Numbered from the stretch's first letter, positions 1-7,048 are shown. The stretch is DNA of 8,525 bases from Marinosulfonomonas sp. (GCA_019090845.1 JAHRVD010000093.1:1-8525); one strand, 5' to 3'. Numbers and translations: made by a program. Notes: generated by a model from the letters alone, not told the origin.

Positions 1-1
1 C

Positions 2-1069
2 CAGGGCGGCTTTGAAGCCTTGGCTAAAACGATCGGCCAACTCGTTAAACCTGAACCGCCAAGCGGCGTGATGGCAAAAATGAAAAAGGGTTTAGAACTT
101 GCCAAGATCGCATCGTTCGCGCCCAAGTACGTTAAAAAAGGGGCATGTCAGCAAGTCGTCAAAACCGGCGATGAGATTAATCTATTTGACTTACCCATCC
201 TAAAATGTTGGCCTCATGATGGTGACCCCCGGAAGGTGGGATATCCTGTCGACACACCTGTTGGAGGTGGGGAGGGGCGGTTTATCACGCTTGGCGGTAT
301 TTACACGATTCATCCTGATGATGCAGATAAACCTGCTGGCGAGCCACGACAAAGTCGCAATGTTGGTATGTATCGCGCTCAACTGATTGATAAAAATCAC
401 ACGGCAATGCACTGGCATATGCATCACGATGGTGCGCGACATTGGCGGGCATGGAAAAAGATTGGCAAACCCATGCCTTTGGCAATCGTCCTTGGCGGCG
501 AGTCGGTTTTGCCTTACGCAGCAACTGCGCCCTTGCCCCTAGGTATTAGCGAACTTCTTTTTGCAGGTTTCTTGGCAGGTAAAGGGATCGATCTCGTGCA
601 ATGCAAAACCATCGACATGCAAGTTCCAGCCAACGCCGAAATCGTTCTTGAAGGTTTTGTAAGCACCGAAGCAGGCATGGTCGGTTACGATCCAAGAACC
701 GATGGCGAGGTTGGCCCTGGCGCGGTTTTTGAGGGGCCGTTTGGTGATCATACTGGTTTTTATTCTCTGCCTGATCGGTATCCACTTTTTGAAGTCACAG
801 GCGGTGACCTCGCCACCCGTCTGCGCACCCATATTCCCTGCCCGAAGATCAGCGCACGCTGTTCGGAAATACTGCCGAGATTCGCAGCAAACCCAGCCAC
901 GACGCGATTTCCGAGGTCATGCTGTTCCTTTCGCCCAGCCATTTCGCCAAGCTTGCATGGCTTCATTTTCAGGAAAGAGAAAAACCCTGCGAATTCATGC
1001 GTTTCGTCATGGACGGGCATATCTTCGTCGACCGCGAACCTCTCGGAGGGCTATCACTCCTTCACATAA
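2..1069 (+). CDS. UbiD-family decarboxylase, internal fragment truncated at both ends
   Basis: UbiD enzymes are prenylated-FMN-dependent (de)carboxylases; the type member acts on 4-hydroxy-3-polyprenylbenzoate in quinone synthesis, and others act on varied aromatic or unsaturated acids. The frame is open to the left edge, so the true start lies outside; the TTG at 20 is only the first possible start inside. Family landmarks in order are the CQQVV and LFDLPILKCWPHD segments, NVGMYRAQL (conserved Arg at 374-376), AEIVLEG (638-655) and EGPFGDHTG (731-757), which in the family carries an active-site glutamate. Resemblance ends at YPLFEVT (about 799), where UbiD proteins normally continue for roughly 200 more residues. 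The frame then runs in non-UbiD sequence to a chance stop at 1067-1069, overlapping the end of the opposite-strand permease gene. Codons before 800 are more A/T-ending than in neighbouring genes. The substrate cannot be told. The family call is firm; the gene is non-functional as it stands. Confidence 0.85.
   Translation, partial: QGGFEALAKTIGQLVKPEPPSGVMAKMKKGLELAKIASFAPKYVKKGACQQVVKTGDEINLFDLPILKCWPHDGDPRKVGYPVDTPVGGGEGRFITLGGIYTIHPDDADKPAGEPRQSRNVGMYRAQLIDKNHTAMHWHMHHDGARHWRAWKKIGKPMPLAIVLGGESVLPYAATAPLPLGISELLFAGFLAGKGIDLVQCKTIDMQVPANAEIVLEGFVSTEAGMVGYDPRTDGEVGPGAVFEGPFGDHTGFYSLPDRYPLFEVTGGDLATRLRTHIPCPKISARCSEILPRFAANPATTRFPRSCCSFRPAISPSLHGFIFRKEKNPANSCVSSWTGISSSTANLSEGYHSFT
808..1050 (+). 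pseudogene. Unrecognised coding-like fragment between UbiD remnant and importer operon
   Basis: After the TGA at 805-807, frame 1 reads as plausible protein, including SLPEDQRTLFGNTAEIRSK, a hydrophobic SEVMLFLSPSHFAKLAWLHF stretch and EFMRFVMDGHIFVDREPL. It looks more protein-like than the UbiD frame over the same bases. I do not recognise the family. The same frame stays open to 1239, but beyond about 1050 it is antisense to the permease gene, so its natural end is probably missing or shifted. There is an ATG at 919 but no convincing ribosome site. It may be the 3' part of a gene whose 5' part was lost when the UbiD sequence joined at about 800. It could also be a chance open frame. Confidence 0.3.
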
Positions 1070-2295
1070 GGCTTGCCATCCGCCGCCGGAGCACGCGCCC
1101 GACCCAGGACACCGGCCACCACGACCATCGTCGCGATATAGGGCGCCATCGCCAGGAACTCCGACGGGATCGGCGTGCCCAGAAGCGCCAGCTTCTGTTG
1201 CAGACTGTCGGCAAATCCAAAAACCAAGGCCGCCAGTAATGCCCCCACCGGATGCCAACGCCCAAAGATCATCGCGGCCAACCCGATGAACCCACGCCCG
1301 CCGGTCATGCCTTCATCAAACCGTCCCACCGATCCAAGGGTGAACCACGCCCCGCCAAACCCGGCGACCATGCCCGCCATCGTCACGTTGATGTACCGCG
1401 TGCGATAGACGTTGATCCCAAGCGTATCAGCGGCACGCGGATGCTCGCCCACCGCCCGAGCACGCAACCCAAGCCGCGTATGAAACAGGTAATAAGTCGC
1501 CAGCCCCGCCAGTATGAACGCGCCATAGACAAAGATATTCTGGCTGAAGAATACCGGCCCGACCACCGGCAGATCGCTTAAGTATGGGATCTCGATGGCC
1601 CGAAAAACCGGCGCGTTGTTCAGCGCACGGTACTCCTGAAACACCTGGGACGAGATGTAACTGGTCAGCCCCAGCACGAAGAGGTTGATGAACACCCCCG
1701 CAATGATCTGATCCATCCGATACGTCACCACCAAGGCAGCCAGAATGAACCCAAACATGCCGCCAACCGCCACGGCGGCGGCCAGCCCCGCGATCCCACC
1801 TGCCAGCGACCCGACCAAGGCTCCGGTAAAGGCACCCGCCAGCAACATCCCCTCGATCCCGATATTCACCACGGCGACCCGCTCGGACAACACTCCCGCC
1901 AGGCCACCCAAGGCAATTGGCACAGCACGCACCAGCGTCGCCTGCAACATGCCCGTCAGCGAAAACGACTTGCCCGCCGTCGCCCAGACCAGAAACGCCG
2001 CCACCGCAATCGCCAGCCCGATGGCCAGCGTCAAAGAGCTCCATTTCGAGGCGCCCCGCAGGAACTGGCGGACACCTAAGAAAGCCAGCAAGGCCGAGAT
2101 GACATAGATAAATGGGCCACCCGGAACAACAAGGTTTGGCACCGGCCAGACATCCGTCGGACGAGACAGACGGAACGTCGCAACACCTGACGCATCAGGA
2201 GCCAAAAAGGCAGCCATCAACACGCCAAAACCGATCAATATGCCCCCCGTTATCCGCGTCTGACGCAAACGGGCCTTATCCAGATGCACAGTCAT
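1054..2295 (-). CDS. ABC transporter permease, nucleoside-importer type (second permease)
   Basis: This is an inner-membrane permease of the branched-chain/simple-sugar superfamily (BPD_transp_2), matching the second permease (NupQ/YufQ-like) of BMP-linked nucleoside importers; it should pair with the permease at 2292-3404. The protein is 413 aa, highly hydrophobic, with many membrane segments. Family motifs are VNIGIEGM (residues 143-150), RARAVGEHPRAADTLGI (278-294) and RGFIGLAAMIFGRWHPVGA (334-352). An extra hydrophobic N-terminal region (about 17-105) precedes the core domain. The ATG at 2295 is preferred over the upstream in-frame codon at 2322. It overlaps the previous gene's TGA as ATGA, which implies translational coupling, and has a GGGAGGG ribosome site about 6 bases upstream. 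The gene ends TGA TAG, a double stop. No clear terminator hairpin follows; the next sequence is the odd fragment before the UbiD remnant. Function is sure at family level; the nucleoside substrate is inferred from context. Confidence 0.93.
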   Translation of the reverse strand: MTVHLDKARLRQTRITGGILIGFGVLMAAFLAPDASGVATFRLSRPTDVWPVPNLVVPGGPFIYVISALLAFLGVRQFLRGASKWSSLTLAIGLAIAVAAFLVWATAGKSFSLTGMLQATLVRAVPIALGGLAGVLSERVAVVNIGIEGMLLAGAFTGALVGSLAGGIAGLAAAVAVGGMFGFILAALVVTYRMDQIIAGVFINLFVLGLTSYISSQVFQEYRALNNAPVFRAIEIPYLSDLPVVGPVFFSQNIFVYGAFILAGLATYYLFHTRLGLRARAVGEHPRAADTLGINVYRTRYINVTMAGMVAGFGGAWFTLGSVGRFDEGMTGGRGFIGLAAMIFGRWHPVGALLAALVFGFADSLQQKLALLGTPIPSEFLAMAPYIATMVVVAGVLGRARAPAADGKPYVKE

Positions 2296-3404
2296 TCGCT
2301 TCCCTCCCGCCGAAAGCCCCACGGAAACAGCGCCTTCACCAACAGGGGCGCCGCGATAAAGACGATGATCAGCGATTGGATAATGGCGATCAGATCAATG
2401 CTGACGCCCGCATCCACCTGCATCTGCCGTCCGCCCGCCTCCAGCGCGCCGAACAGAATACCGGCCAACAGAACGCCCACCGGATGCGACCGCCCCATCA
2501 GGGCCACCGCAATCGCATTAAACCCGATCCCCGCCGAAAACCCCGGTGTTGCCCGGTCCAACACCCCAAGCGTCTGGTTTGCACCCGCCAACCCCGCCAG
2601 TGCTCCCGCAATGGCCATCGCCAAAATGATCGTCAGACTGGCATTCATGCCCGCAAACCGGGCCGCCACTGGGTTCTCCCCGGCAGCGCGGAATTCAAAC
2701 CCCAGTTTCGAACGGAACAATAACCAATAGGCCACTCCGACCATGATCAGCATCAGGAAAATCCCGGCATGAACCCGCAAATTCGCATCTATGAACGTCA
2801 ACAGCCGAGGCAGTTCCGCCGCGTCCGGCACCGACTTTGAGATTGGGTCGGCGCGCCCTTCCTTCTGGATCAATGGCGTGCTCAACAGATAGTCCAGCAA
2901 ACGAAAGGAAATCAGGTTCAGCATGATGGTCGAAATCACCTCATGCGCCCCCGTAACAGCCCTCAACCACCCGGCAATCCCCGCATAAAACGCCCCCGTC
3001 AGCGCCCCCGCCAGAAGCGCGCCGGGCAAGGCAATGATCGCGGGCAGATCGCCCAAAGCGACACCGGCAACCACGGCCGCCAATCCGCCCATAACCACCT
3101 GCCCCTCGGCCCCGATGTTGAACAACCCGGCCCGGAACCCAAGTGCAAGGCCCAGCCCCGCCAACACCAGCGGAGCCGCCGCCGTCAACGTCTCGGACAC
3201 CGCGTTCACCGACCCGACAGACCCCTTCACCAACGCAACGTAAGACGTCCCAATCGTCGCCAGATCGACACCCGTCGTCGCCATCACCACGGCGCCCAGT
3301 ATCAGGGCCGCGACAAACGCGAACAGCGGCACGATCACCAGATCCTCGACTTGGGTCCGTCCCAGCAAACGGCCATGGGTGGCCTTGTCCATCGCGTCGC
3401 TCAT
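2292..3404 (-). CDS. ABC transporter permease, nucleoside-importer type (first permease)
   Basis: This 370-aa polytopic inner-membrane permease is of the NupP/YufP type and partners the permease at 1054-2295 to form the translocation channel. A short cytoplasmic N-terminus (residues 1-21) precedes the first membrane segment (about 22-42). Family motifs are FNIGAEGQ (95-102), GAHEVISTIMLN (152-163), RAAGENPVAARFAG (239-252) and GFNAIAVALMGRSHPVGV (294-311). The EVISTIMLN and AAGENP stretches are typical of the cytoplasmic loops in this group. The ATG at 3404 overlaps the ATPase stop codon as ATGA. The upstream AGGA lies only about 2 bases from the start, so translation probably depends on coupling to the ATPase. 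Its own stop overlaps the next permease start in the same way. Length and motifs are normal for the family. Confidence 0.93.
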   Translation of the reverse strand: MSDAMDKATHGRLLGRTQVEDLVIVPLFAFVAALILGAVVMATTGVDLATIGTSYVALVKGSVGSVNAVSETLTAAAPLVLAGLGLALGFRAGLFNIGAEGQVVMGGLAAVVAGVALGDLPAIIALPGALLAGALTGAFYAGIAGWLRAVTGAHEVISTIMLNLISFRLLDYLLSTPLIQKEGRADPISKSVPDAAELPRLLTFIDANLRVHAGIFLMLIMVGVAYWLLFRSKLGFEFRAAGENPVAARFAGMNASLTIILAMAIAGALAGLAGANQTLGVLDRATPGFSAGIGFNAIAVALMGRSHPVGVLLAGILFGALEAGGRQMQVDAGVSIDLIAIIQSLIIVFIAAPLLVKALFPWGFRREGSE

Positions 3405-4912
3405 GGTCCTGCCCCCGCCATCGCCAGACCGATCTCACCCTTGTCGACGGGCGCAATATGCGGCGCGTATTCCGCCACGATCCGACCTTTGAACATCACC
3501 AGAATTCGGTCCGACACCGACATGATCTCATCCAGTTCCGACGACACGATCAGCAACCCGTCGCCCTCATCCCGCGCCGCCATCAGTTGCGCGTGAATGA
3601 ACGCAATCGAGCCCACATCCAGCCCCCGCGTCGGCTGCCCGGCAATCACAAACCGCGTGTCCCGAGACAATTCCCGCGCGACGATCAGCTTTTGTTGGTT
3701 GCCCCCCGACAAATGCGCAGCAGCGGCATCGACCGACGGCGTCCGCACGTCATATTCCTCGGCCACGCGCGCCGCATCGTCGTGAACCCGGCCCCAGTCA
3801 ATGCTGGCGCCCTTCGCAAACGGCGGGCCATAGTAGGTATCCAGCACCATGTTCTCGGCCACGGTGAAATTGCCGATCAACCCGGCGCGCTGACGGTCCT
3901 CGGGTATATGCGCAATCCCCATTCGGTGCCGCGCCCGCGGGCTGGCATTGGTGATGTCCATGCCGTCAAAGTGCACGCTCCCCGATGCAACCCGACGCAA
4001 CCCCGCGAGTGCCTCGATCAGCGCCGATTGCCCGTTGCCCTGCACGCCCGCAATCCCGACAACTTCGCCACTGCGCACTTTCAACGACAGGTTATCAACC
4101 GCAACCGCCCCGTCATCGCGCAGCACCGTCAGGTCCGAGATATCCAGGATCACCTCGCGCGGCGCATAGGGCGCACGCGCCACGTTGAAATCCACCGGAT
4201 GCCCCACCATCATTTCGGCCAGCTCGGGCCGGGTCAGCTCCTTGGGATCGCCGCTGCCCACAATCTCGCCCCGCCGGATCACGCTGATCCGATCCGAGAC
4301 CTCAAGGATCTCGTTCAGCTTGTGAGTGATAAAAACAATCGCCTTCCCGGCGTCACACAACGACCGCACGATCTGAAAGAACTCGTCCACTTCCTGCGGC
4401 GTCAGAACCGCCGTCGGCTCGTCCAAAATCAGCACATCTGCGGACCGGAACAGAACCTTGATAATCTCAACCCGCTGCTGCACGCCCACGGGCAAAGTTT
4501 CAATGGTCGCATCAGGGTCCACGGCCAAGCCATAGTCCTCACTCAACTGTCGTACTTCGGCACGCGCAGTTGCCAAGTCCAGATGATCTAACCGCCCCGT
4601 CGGCTCGACGCCCAGCACAACATTTTCGGCGACTGAAAACACCGGCACCAGCATGAAATGCTGATGCACCATGCCAATACCGGCGCGGATCGCATCGCCC
4701 GGACCGTCAAAGGTTACCGATTTACCATCAATGAAAATCTCGCCCTCTGTCGGCGCGTAAAGTCCGCAAAGAACGTTCATCAGCGTCGACTTGCCCGCGC
4801 CATTTTCTCCGAGCAAGCCAAGCACTTCGCCGGGTTCAATCGTCAGATCAACGCCCTTGTTGGCAACAACCGGGCCGAACCGTTTGGTGATGTTTTTTAG
4901 TTCGACCCGCAT
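3401..4912 (-). CDS. ABC transporter ATP-binding protein with two nucleotide-binding domains
   Basis: This 503-aa cytoplasmic ATPase powers the importer and carries both ABC domains in one chain, as in NupO/YufO and the sugar ATPases RbsA/MglA. Domain 1 has Walker A GENGAGKST (residues 35-43), Q-loop MVHQHF (81-86), signature-like LPVGVQQR (140-147), Walker B VLILDEPT (160-167) and switch His197. Domain 2 (from about 253) has a Walker A-like GVQGNGQS (289-296) lacking the usual GKS/T lysine, a canonical LSGGNQQK signature (401-408), and a Walker B-like FVIAGQPT (421-428) in which Asp-Glu is replaced by Gly425-Gln426. Domain 2 is therefore probably poor at hydrolysis. This asymmetry is usual for the family and is not a defect. 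The gene starts 8 bases after the BMP gene and overlaps the first permease by ATGA. The start at 4912 fits the normal MxVELKNITKRFG N-terminus. Confidence 0.95.
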   Translation of the reverse strand: MRVELKNITKRFGPVVANKGVDLTIEPGEVLGLLGENGAGKSTLMNVLCGLYAPTEGEIFIDGKSVTFDGPGDAIRAGIGMVHQHFMLVPVFSVAENVVLGVEPTGRLDHLDLATARAEVRQLSEDYGLAVDPDATIETLPVGVQQRVEIIKVLFRSADVLILDEPTAVLTPQEVDEFFQIVRSLCDAGKAIVFITHKLNEILEVSDRISVIRRGEIVGSGDPKELTRPELAEMMVGHPVDFNVARAPYAPREVILDISDLTVLRDDGAVAVDNLSLKVRSGEVVGIAGVQGNGQSALIEALAGLRRVASGSVHFDGMDITNASPRARHRMGIAHIPEDRQRAGLIGNFTVAENMVLDTYYGPPFAKGASIDWGRVHDDAARVAEEYDVRTPSVDAAAAHLSGGNQQKLIVARELSRDTRFVIAGQPTRGLDVGSIAFIHAQLMAARDEGDGLLIVSSELDEIMSVSDRILVMFKGRIVAEYAPHIAPVDKGEIGLAMAGAGP

Positions 4913-4920
4913 GGCCCGGC

Positions 4921-5949
4921 CTAATCCGAAACCGAAACGCTGCCGTCGATGATGTGCGCCCGAAGCGCCTCAAGTTCGGCCTTCAACTCATCCGGCACCG
5001 CATCTTCCATGTCGTGGAAAGGCGCAAGGTCCACACCGCCATTATCCAGCGTGCCAACCAGCAAGCCCCCCATGAACTCGCCGTTCAAAGTGGTCTTGAT
5101 CACATGCGCAACCGTCGCATCCATCCGCTTGGTCACCGATGTCAGATAAACGTGCTGCCTCTCGGTGTCGGTAAAGTAAAGATCGGCATCGACGCCAATA
5201 ATCTTCAGCCGGTCAACGCCCAACTCGTCAGCCAGCGTGGCAGAACCAAGCCCGACAGGGCCAGCAACGGGAAGCACGATGTCGGCACCTTCGTCATATA
5301 GGTTCTGTGCATAAGCACGACCGTCATCAAGGTTGTCAAAGTTGTTGGTGAACAGCCCTTCGCGGCTTTCCAAATCCCAGCCCAGAACCAAGACGCTGTC
5401 GCCCTTCACCTCGTTCCAATAGTTCGCTCCGCGTACAAACCCGTCCATAAAGATCGTCACGGGCGGAATGTTGATCCCGCCAAACGTGCCCAGGATCTTG
5501 GTCTGGGTCATGCCAGCCGCCAGATAGCCCGCCAGAAACGCCGCCTGATCCGTGGCATAGACTTGCCCAAGTACGTTGGGGATTATTGGGTCATAGGCAA
5601 AGTCGACGATGGAAAACGGCTGATCCGGATTGGCCTTGGCGGCCTTCTCGGTCGCATCCCCCAACAGGAACCCAACCGTGATGATCACATCGCAATCACC
5701 ATCAATCAGCGAATTGATGTTGGCATCGTAATCCGTCTCGGCCTGGCTCTCCAGGAACCGTCCATCGACGCCAAGTTCCTTCTGTGCGTCCTGAACGCCC
5801 TTCCACGCCGTCTGGTTGAAACTGTTGTCGTCAATCCCGCCGGTGTCAGTCACCTGGCAGGCGGTAAAACTGAATGCCGGGCTGGCCGCAGCCAATCCAA
5901 ATGCCGTAACAAGCGCGGCAAAGCACATCTTCGATCCCGAATGTCTCAT
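4921..5949 (-). CDS. BMP-family substrate-binding protein of nucleoside ABC importer
   Basis: This periplasmic binding protein belongs to the BMP/PnrA (TmpC) family, whose characterised members bind purine nucleosides, and is the first gene of the importer operon. The protein is 342 aa. Residues 1-28 form a signal peptide with a basic MRHSGSK start, a hydrophobic AALVTAFGLAAA core and a likely cleavage near ASPAFS. Mature landmarks are ACQVTDTGGIDDNSFNQTAWKG (30-51, the Asp-Asn-x-Phe ligand region of the family), DFAYDP (116-121), an AAFLAGYLAAGMT helix (136-148) and IGVDADLYF (251-259). A nearby Cys31 in FTAC does not make a good lipobox, so a soluble periplasmic form is more likely than a lipoprotein. 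The ATG at 5949 is chosen because it has AGGAGG 8 bases upstream and begins the signal peptide. An in-frame start at 6024 would lie over the FNR box and add non-signal sequence. The exact ligand is inferred. Confidence 0.94.
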   Translation of the reverse strand: MRHSGSKMCFAALVTAFGLAAASPAFSFTACQVTDTGGIDDNSFNQTAWKGVQDAQKELGVDGRFLESQAETDYDANINSLIDGDCDVIITVGFLLGDATEKAAKANPDQPFSIVDFAYDPIIPNVLGQVYATDQAAFLAGYLAAGMTQTKILGTFGGINIPPVTIFMDGFVRGANYWNEVKGDSVLVLGWDLESREGLFTNNFDNLDDGRAYAQNLYDEGADIVLPVAGPVGLGSATLADELGVDRLKIIGVDADLYFTDTERQHVYLTSVTKRMDATVAHVIKTTLNGEFMGGLLVGTLDNGGVDLAPFHDMEDAVPDELKAELEALRAHIIDGSVSVSD

Positions 5950-5957
5950 GGCGCAAT

Positions 5958-5963
5958 CCTCCT
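5958..5963 (-). promoter_or_regulatory. Strong ribosome binding site of the BMP gene
   Basis: AGGAGG on the minus strand, 8 bases before the ATG at 5949. It is the strongest Shine-Dalgarno site seen in the window and fixes the BMP start. It fits the need for much more binding protein than membrane components. Confidence 0.8.
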
Positions 5964-5983
5964 CAGCGCTGCGTGTGGCTTGA

Positions 5984-5989
5984 ATAGTA
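5984..5989 (-). promoter_or_regulatory. Predicted -10 element (TACTAT) of the importer operon
   Basis: TACTAT on the minus strand matches four of six bases of TATAAT. Transcription would start near 5977, leaving a leader of about 27 bases that holds the AGGAGG site. No separate -35 hexamer is evident; the FNR-type box occupies that place, as expected for an activator-dependent promoter. The start point is inferred from spacing only. Confidence 0.45.
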
Positions 5990-6010
5990 GGCGCACAGTC
6001 CGGACAGCGA

Positions 6011-6024
6011 TTGATCCAGATCAA
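6011..6024 (-). promoter_or_regulatory. Perfect FNR/FnrL-type operator upstream of the nucleoside importer
   Basis: The sequence TTGATCCAGATCAA is a perfect match to the FNR consensus TTGAT-N4-ATCAA and a full inverted repeat outside the central bases. It is centred at 6017.5, about 40.5 bases upstream of the start site predicted from the TACTAT box. That is close to the -41.5 position of class II FNR activation. It lies 68 bases before the BMP ATG and overlaps the stop codon of the 126-aa gene. In Rhodobacterales the oxygen-sensing Fe-S regulator FnrL uses this consensus; other CRP/FNR members such as the Dnr/NnrR group use similar boxes. Induction at low oxygen is the inference. Confidence 0.65.
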
Positions 6025-6401
6025 GCCGCGCCGTCATCTTTCTTCAGCATCATCGAAAGCCGAAGAACTGCGGCCAGAATGGCCTGAGCCAATACCGCAG
6101 ACCGCCCTACCCCCACCGCCGCATCATTATCCCGGCTGTCATCCTCTCGAAGCGTGCAACGCCAGTGGCCGTTGCGATCATTGGCGCGTCCGCGAATGTG
6201 AACCGCCCAGTTGGGATAGGCATCGTCCGCCACATGCATCGCACCATCGGCAGTGCTGATCCCCTGCGCCGTCAGGCCTTCAGTCGCTCTGTCGGGCAAC
6301 AGATATTCAAGGGCATGCACAACGCCTTCGAAATCGGCCATCGTTATCGCTTCGCATCCCTCCAACTTTTTGATAGGAATAGCTAATTCCGGATTCTTCA
6401 T
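6021..6401 (-). CDS. Conserved-looking small hypothetical protein, 126 aa
   Basis: I do not recognise a named family. The protein has no signal peptide and no clear membrane segment, so it is probably cytoplasmic. Visible features are a central Trp/His-containing stretch PNWAVHIRGRANDRNGHWRC (residues 63-82), an acidic REDDSRDND run (85-93) and a C-terminal Ala/Leu-rich helix SAVLAQAILAAVLRLSMMLKK (about 101-121). The ATG at 6401 is supported by GGAG about 9 bases upstream and a normal MKNPEL start. It lies 33 bases downstream of the cysteine-pair protein at 6435-6917, so the two are probably co-transcribed. Its stop codon falls inside the FNR-type box of the importer promoter. The frame looks genuinely coding; the function is unknown. 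Confidence 0.7.
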   Translation of the reverse strand: MKNPELAIPIKKLEGCEAITMADFEGVVHALEYLLPDRATEGLTAQGISTADGAMHVADDAYPNWAVHIRGRANDRNGHWRCTLREDDSRDNDAAVGVGRSAVLAQAILAAVLRLSMMLKKDDGAA

Positions 6402-6434
6402 AATCCTGCGCTCCGTTTTCCTAAGGATGTCCAG

Positions 6435-6917
6435 TCAAATCTCGGCAACACCGACGACGTAATTCTTGCCGTAAGCACGCGCGCATTTTGGGCAAGTCGT
6501 ATAGAACATGAAGATGCGCTTGACCTGATGACCGGCAGCCTCGGCTGCGATCTCCATCTCGTGCGTCCAGTCCTTGGCATGGCGGTACGGGCCTTCGAAA
6601 ACCCGCGTCATTAACTCGCCGCTAAACGTCACCATCTCCTCGCCAGACACATCGCGGGGCACCGCAAAATAGTGCTCGGCCTCCGTCGACGAGAAATCGC
6701 GGCTCAGCACCAGATAACTGTCTGGATCCTCTGCCCCGGCATCCCCGATGTTTTCCTGCACCCGCGTGAAAACGGTGCCCATATTGACCGGCACATGCAG
6801 CAGACCACGCGTCGTGGCCCGCACAAAGGGCTTGTCCTTGAAATGCAAACGCCGCCCATCCCACCCTTGGGGATTGAATTTCGGACAACATCCGGTCGCG
6901 TTGTGGGACATGTCCAT
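6435..6917 (-). CDS. Conserved protein with CC and CPKC cysteine pairs, possible GyrI-like fold
   Basis: This predicted soluble cytoplasmic protein (160 aa from the ATG at 6917) resembles a conserved bacterial family of unknown role, sometimes labelled hydrolase. It begins with HNATGCCPKFNP, a Cys10-Cys11 pair, and ends with YTTCPKCARAYGKNYVVG, Cys142 and Cys145. The two pairs could meet to bind a metal such as zinc. The middle has SRDFSSTEAEHYFAV (72-86) and VFEGPYRHAKDW (106-117). The FEGPY segment recalls the GyrI-like/effector-binding fold; this is a suggestion from pattern only. The start is uncertain: TTG at 6926, ATG at 6917 or ATG at 6911 (MSHNATGCC), none with a strong ribosome site. 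The gene is followed after 33 bases by the 126-aa gene on the same strand. Confidence 0.7.
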   Translation of the reverse strand: MDMSHNATGCCPKFNPQGWDGRRLHFKDKPFVRATTRGLLHVPVNMGTVFTRVQENIGDAGAEDPDSYLVLSRDFSSTEAEHYFAVPRDVSGEEMVTFSGELMTRVFEGPYRHAKDWTHEMEIAAEAAGHQVKRIFMFYTTCPKCARAYGKNYVVGVAEI

Positions 6918-6950
6918 TTTCGGCAAAACATTGGTTTCCCTAGCGCAGAT

Positions 6951-6977
6951 CCTGATGTCTGGCGTGTCGACATCAGG
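6951..6977. repeat. Perfect 9-bp inverted repeat upstream of the cysteine-pair gene
   Basis: CCTGATGTC (6951-6959) and GACATCAGG (6969-6977) are exact reverse complements separated by 9 bases. There is no T-tract on either side, so an operator is at least as likely as a terminator. It lies 34 bases upstream of the 6917 start, between that gene and the small frame ending at 7049. Confidence 0.5.
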
Positions 6978-7048
6978 CTAAAAGCTGTGGCCGATCCAGA
7001 ATTGATTTGCCTCAATCACCTGCACTCACTCAGTCGTTTTTCCGGCCA

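Noticed and set aside
387..400. FNR-like near match TTGATAAAAATCAC
   Set aside because: It lies inside the UbiD coding region, has one mismatch, and has no promoter or gene start downstream.
3143..4591. Long + strand open frame opposite the ATPase and permease genes
   Set aside because: Its Arg/His/Pro-rich translation is the typical antisense shadow of GC-rich genes; the minus-strand products carry all family motifs.
3401..4912. Missing Walker A lysine and Walker B Asp-Glu in the second ATPase domain as a sign of an inactive gene
   Set aside because: Degenerate second domains are normal in this double-domain ATPase family; the first domain is intact.
5950..6020. Purine riboswitch or other structured leader for the importer
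   Set aside because: The predicted leader is only about 27 bases, too short for a riboswitch, and no aptamer motif is visible.
5950..6024. Longer BMP protein starting at 6024
   Set aside because: It would put non-signal residues before the signal peptide, overlap the FNR box and promoter, and ignore the strong AGGAGG site before 5949.
7001..7019. ATTGATTTGCCTCAATCAC as a second FNR box
   Set aside because: The half-sites are separated by more than the required four bases and one half is imperfect.
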